Below, piece by piece: positions 60,201-64,000 of a stretch of DNA of 64,000 nt; the stretch's first letter is position 1, and each line of letters begins with the position of its first letter. Below the pieces are notes generated by a model. That model worked only from the letters and a program-made list of their open reading frames with translations. It did not search any database and was not told where the DNA came from. Position numbers and translations under genes: made by a program. The DNA comes from Nepenthes gracilis (taxonomy: Eukaryota; Streptophyta; Magnoliopsida; Caryophyllales; Nepenthaceae): positions 24,094,037-24,158,036 of the forward strand of contig BSYO01000004.1 of assembly GCA_033239525.1 (NCBI GenBank), written 5' to 3'.

Positions 60201-61627
60201 CATTATGCTAGCACCTAGAAAAAAAGGCCTCCAATGTATTAATAGATTACACAATTCCTTGCCAACAATACATCCAAGTCAATTTACAGTACTAATATCC
60301 AGAATTGACTAATCCTTAAGCTAAGAACATTTCCATCCATCAGATAGGCCAAATCATTTCATTCCCGAAGTTGGTAAAGAAAACATTTGATCCTAATGCA
60401 AACTCTAATCAACAGAACAGCAAATACTCTAAATACTACTCTCAAGTAAGTAATTACTTTCAGTGTAAAATCAAAAATGAAAATAAATATGCATCAGAGT
60501 CATCTACTTACAAATCGTCGAGTTTTAGTTTGGCAAGTACATCAACTGGGCCAGTGAACTGATTATTCTCCAAATATCTGGATCATAAACAAAGTCAGCA
60601 ACAACAACTCACCGAATATAAATGTAAACATGTTTATTCCTTACAGCGTGCTGAGGCTAGAGAGGGATCCAAAAGTCTGAGGCAAATTTCCTGTCAGCAT
60701 ATTGTATGAAAAATCCCTACATATTGTAAAAGACTAATGTATCAAAGTCAGAAAACATAGATTCCATCAGAAAGCAAATCTTGATGTCATGTTGAAGTTT
60801 TTCTGGGTTTTGCATCTATAACTCATTATAGAAATGAAACATCATATAATACGCTGAATTTCACAAAAAGAAATAAAAAGAAAAAAGAAAATGTTATCCA
60901 CACATATCCCGTGGTGACCATTTGACATATTGTTCTTGAATGAAAGCTAATCATTAGTTACAGTGGCAGCTGTCTTCACACAAAAAATTAACCTACACTT
61001 AAATTCTCACTCTAGGAATATTTTTCTTTCTTTAAGCATGATTATTTGCCACAGCTTGATAGGTAAGAAGAAGAGGGGGAGTTGGTGGGTGCCTAGGTAG
61101 TGGGAAGCTCACCAGCAAGCTACCTTTGATTCCCCAAATAACAGATGACGTTAAACCTTATTTTTGAATATTGAAAAATAGAGTTGATGATTCCAGTTCA
61201 AACCCCTATATGCAATAACTATGACCTGTATCAGTAAGCAACAGTTTTTTCTAGGCCCTTGCAGAATGTCTGAACCTCAATTAGATCAACTTCAAGTTCT
61301 GGGGATGAAAAAGAACCACTAAAAAAGGAGATATTTCTACCAAAAAATAATAAAATAACACCACCAAGATGTGAATGCTTACAGCGAATCAAGCTTGCGA
61401 AGTTGACTGAACATGTCAGTCACCTGGCCACTTAGTTGATTATGAGCAAAGTTGCTGCATCAATCCAGAAATGTTAAGATCAACTATTAAGTAGATAAAA
61501 CTCAAGGGCTACAAAGGAATTCCTGAGAATGGAGAAAAAATAAAATACTGTTTACAGGTAAGTTACGTCTGTCATCTGAGATATTGAGTACGGGATACCA
61601 CCAGTGAAGCCATTGCTAGAAAGATCT
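48256..61627 (-). CDS. STRUBBELIG-receptor-family LRR receptor kinase (probable pseudokinase), 12 exons visible, N-terminus outside window
   Basis: SRF proteins are plasma-membrane LRR receptors acting in plant development and cell-wall signalling. Exons on the minus strand: 61627-61556, 61454-61383, 60716-60645, 60577-60512, 59504-59439, 59356-59049, 56553-56282, 55383-55112, 54527-54407, 51990-51854, 51779-51623 and 48387-48256; all phases agree. The first five encode single LRRs (three of 72 bp, two of 66 bp), e.g. [20 protein letters not shown] and [18 protein letters not shown]. Exon 59356-59049 has a Ser/Pro/Gly linker and the membrane helix [20 protein letters not shown] with stop-transfer ARKR. 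The kinase has the glycine loop GEGTIGRVY and the Lys of LAVKKID. HRD is replaced by HKN and DFG by ECG, as in this atypical family, so it is probably catalytically weak or dead. [19 protein letters not shown] and [18 protein letters not shown] complete it. About 580 residues are seen of roughly 700-770 usual. It looks nearest to the SRF5/SRF2 type, from memory. Confidence 0.94.
49083..50385 (+). mobile_element. Solo LTR, 1303 bp, target duplication AACCA, in the last SRF intron
   Basis: The right end is GAACTCCAACA followed by AACCA at 50386-50390. The left copy AACCA is at 49078-49082, directly before TATTGGGTCTGG, so the first bases look like TGTTGG with one G-to-A change. A TATA-like TTATATATACGCATGC lies near 49848. 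The U5, with TTTTTATAACCATTTTACAT and GGTTTTCACGTAAAAAAAT, matches the other two solo LTRs in layout. It is antisense to the SRF gene. The 133-residue ORF at 49127-49528 lies in U3 and is not supported as a gene. Confidence 0.82.
51991..54406 (-). other. SRF intron, 2.4 kb
   Basis: This is non-coding. Family-name-like repeat phrases (GACTCGGACTCAAAT near 52755; GGGTCGGTTCTCAG and CCCCGACCTAACGTGACCCA near 53250-53310) resemble those of the repeat at 20470, but I could not set borders. Confidence 0.5.
56554..59048 (-). other. SRF intron between the juxtamembrane and kinase exons, 2.5 kb, with a ~120-bp duplication
   Basis: No exon is recognised inside. The phrase GGTGATGG...GGGATGCCAG(C/T)GGGTGGGATTTT occurs at about 58102-58170 and again at 58227-58288, about 120 bp apart, each followed by CAGTTT and a T-rich run. 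Confidence 0.6.
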
Positions 61628-64000
61628 CTGTTCAACCACTCACCAAATAGCATTAGATTGCATAAATGATAAATAAGATCTGAAGCATTCAATTAAAAAG
61701 AAAAGAAATTCTGAATGTATAGAGATATTGCAGAGAGAACAAAAATATATATATATGAATATTTCATAACTTGTTATGGGTCTGTTGACACCATACTTTT
61801 CACCCTCAGCTAATGTTGATAATGTTGCTATTCCACTGAATTGGGTCCATTGATCTACTTTCATACAAATTGGGCATAAATTGGGTAGTAGATTGATACA
61901 AAAAGTGGTGGGTCAAATCCCATGTTAGGTCCCTGGCCAAGGTAGGGTGAAGTCCTCAGCCAAGAATGATGAGTTTTACACTCCGGGTCTGATCCCTGAA
62001 GAGTATGACGAAAATATAGTCTCAGCACAGCTAAGTTGACCAAATTGACAGTTCACTAGAGGCAATCTGAAACAGTAAGATAAGATCCAGCTGAAACCAA
62101 CAGCATATTTGACTAACAACAGCAACAGTTACAGGAGGTTATACTCTTCCATAAAAACGATAAGCACATCTTGGGAGTTGAAAATCAGATGAAAGTGCAG
62201 CAAAATGGGCTCCTAAAAATAAATTTTAGATGAAAGCGCAGCAAGGTGGGCTCCTAAAAACCAATTTTAGGATGGGTTAAAGTCTCATGACCCATTGAGT
62301 CCCAGGACCTGGAACACAAGCGGCTGGAGGTAAAATGTTTGATGGGCGAGAAGTAAGGGAGCTGGAGCTGGAGCTGGAGCTCGAGCGGCAAGAAGCAGCT
62401 CTCCCAAAGTTTAGAAATTCAGGAGCTCACTAGATTCAGGAAGTTCGGTTATCCGGGTATTCACCTCTTCCTAAAGGTGCAACGTACATTGGATCTCAAT
62501 CAAAACAATATAAATGGATAGTCTGGACTACCTAAATAAGAAATCGTCTCGGTTTCTCTAGGCCTTTGACTGTAACATCCGGCCCAACAATGGCACCTAT
62601 ATCTCCATATTTGGGAGGAGATTAGAGACTGACTATAAATTTAATTTCAAAAGCGTTAATATTTTTTAATTTGCATATAAATGGCATGGTAAGACTTCTG
62701 AAGGAAGAAACAGGGATGTCGCTAGAAGCACATCAACCAAATTTATGAGAACGAACCACAAGAGAGAAAAGGAGAAGGATGAGGATGAAAAGATGGTGAA
62801 CCGTTTGGGCAATGATTGCAACTATTCTCCAATATGTTCTTATAGATATGGTAAAGAGCAATTCTATAACTTTTTTTGCTCTCTCTTTTCACCAAAATAG
62901 GATTTTCCACCCGTGAAGTGAAAATTATGAAACATTGTTGTAAGGGTTGTGTCACCCTCCTAAACGGGTTGTATATCCAAGTTCCACTTCTGTAATAGTG
63001 TGAGACTATACTCTCATCCAAGTATACCCGATATGTGAATGGTAATAGGGTGGTATAACCTAACTCATAGCAGAGAGCTCTTTTGGATGAGAAGGTTGTA
63101 ACACCCTAGTACTAATTTTAGGAAGATTACATCTAATTCATGCATGATTCATGTTTAAGTCTTAAAGTCAATGTACTTTCTAATAAGACTCAACACAAGC
63201 TCTTTTAAGATAGAACAGAACATAACGAATAATAAATGCACATGCTCAATTAAGCTGAAAACTTGCAGATAATACAAACTTGATTGGTGCAATTGCACAA
63301 CTAAGATAGAAATTTGCGTGTGATGCAAGCATAAATGTCACACATGCTCAATTCAGGCAGAAACTTGCAAATGATGCACCCATAACTAGCACATATGAAG
63401 TAATTGCCCTTTGCTTTCCATTGAGTTGTCTTAGAATCTAAAATGCAGTAGATTAGAGAGTATCAATTTCCTTTATAAATGAATTAGAAGTAATCTAATG
63501 CCCCATTTGGCACATCATTTTGATTAAGAACCTTAAACTTAATTAGGATAATGTCATATAAGAGCTTGGATGCCTTAATTAAAGCTCATTTGGCTAAGAA
63601 TTCTTAGAGAAATAGATGAAGAGAAGGCGAAAGAAGAAATGGTGATTTTTGGAGGAATATTTCATGGTTTATTGGAATATCTAAGGCAAATGCATTTATT
63701 GTTCCTCCTTTTGTTTTATACCCGAATTTTAGGTTTCTGCCCCTCCACTTTGATGAAATTTTGAAATTACTTATTCATAACCTCCATGAGTGCATCCATT
63801 TGTATTCCTCCTTGAAATTTGGTATACGCGCAAAACCAAATATAGTTCCTTTTTGCTAAATTTGTGATGTTAGCCTGGTTGGTAAAATATCCCGTTCTAT
63901 GTATGCTCGGGGGCCCCTTCCATATATACCAGAGTGGTTTGAAGGAATTAGTCACAGATAGTTTATTCGATCTCTAATCTTCCTTACCCCTTCCCATGTC
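61628..64000. other. Upstream SRF intron and window end; no further exon found
   Basis: The preceding LRR exon should end in phase 2 and encode an IPYQLPPN-type block; nothing like it is present, so this is intron up to the edge. It holds a 41-bp tandem duplication (62187-62268), a short GAGCTG microsatellite (about 62359-62383) and a diverged repeat around GCTCAATTAAGCTGAAAACTTGCA (63246) and GCTCAATTCAGGCAGAAACTTGCA (63347). Confidence 0.6.
62187..62268. repeat. 41-bp tandem duplication
   Basis: Two adjacent copies of AGATGAAAG(T/C)GCAGCAA then GGGCTCCTAAAAA...TTTT differ at about five positions. Confidence 0.9.

Overview
This window is nuclear DNA of a flowering plant. It holds split genes with GT-AG introns, one plastid-type lysine-biosynthesis enzyme, a plant mTERF protein and a STRUBBELIG-family receptor kinase. 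AT-rich, transposon-loaded introns and intergenic DNA lie between them. I cannot name the species. The very long, transposon-filled introns would suit a woody or early-diverging angiosperm, but that is only a guess.

Layout, left to right. 1-890: a decayed hAT-type transposase on the minus strand. 3106-14746 (+): dihydrodipicolinate synthase. Its two visible exons are separated by a 10.6-kb intron that contains a complete 6.3-kb LTR element with a 5-bp target duplication (6918-13238). 15476-15946 (-): a small conserved plant protein, tail-to-tail with DHDPS. 16625-28905 (-): a complete seven-exon mTERF gene closest to chloroplast MTERF2, with a probable solo LTR in its largest intron. 29958-39468 (-): a four-exon gene for a 308-residue plant protein of unknown function. 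One intron holds a ~5-kb dead LINE and another holds two solo LTRs. 40720-46399: a second, non-coding LTR element made largely of internal tandem repeats, with a broken 3' LTR next to a ~200-bp duplication. 48256-61627 (-): the LRR, transmembrane and kinase part of a STRUBBELIG-receptor-family (SRF) protein; its N-terminus lies past the right edge. A solo LTR sits in its last intron.

Exon boundaries were found by reading protein similarity across splice sites. Phases agree at every junction, so four open gene models were rebuilt that no single ORF shows. The genes do not form a functional cluster. Two products are predicted to be plastid proteins (lysine synthesis, organelle gene expression), one is a plasma-membrane pseudokinase receptor, and two are of unknown function.

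I see no RNA gene, no CRISPR array and no clearly new system. The most interesting signals are the two pol-less Tat/Ogre-like LTR elements. Both carry in-phase tandem arrays with a similar core, and one carries a degraded antisense ORF. The other notable signal is the number of insertions that the introns tolerate.
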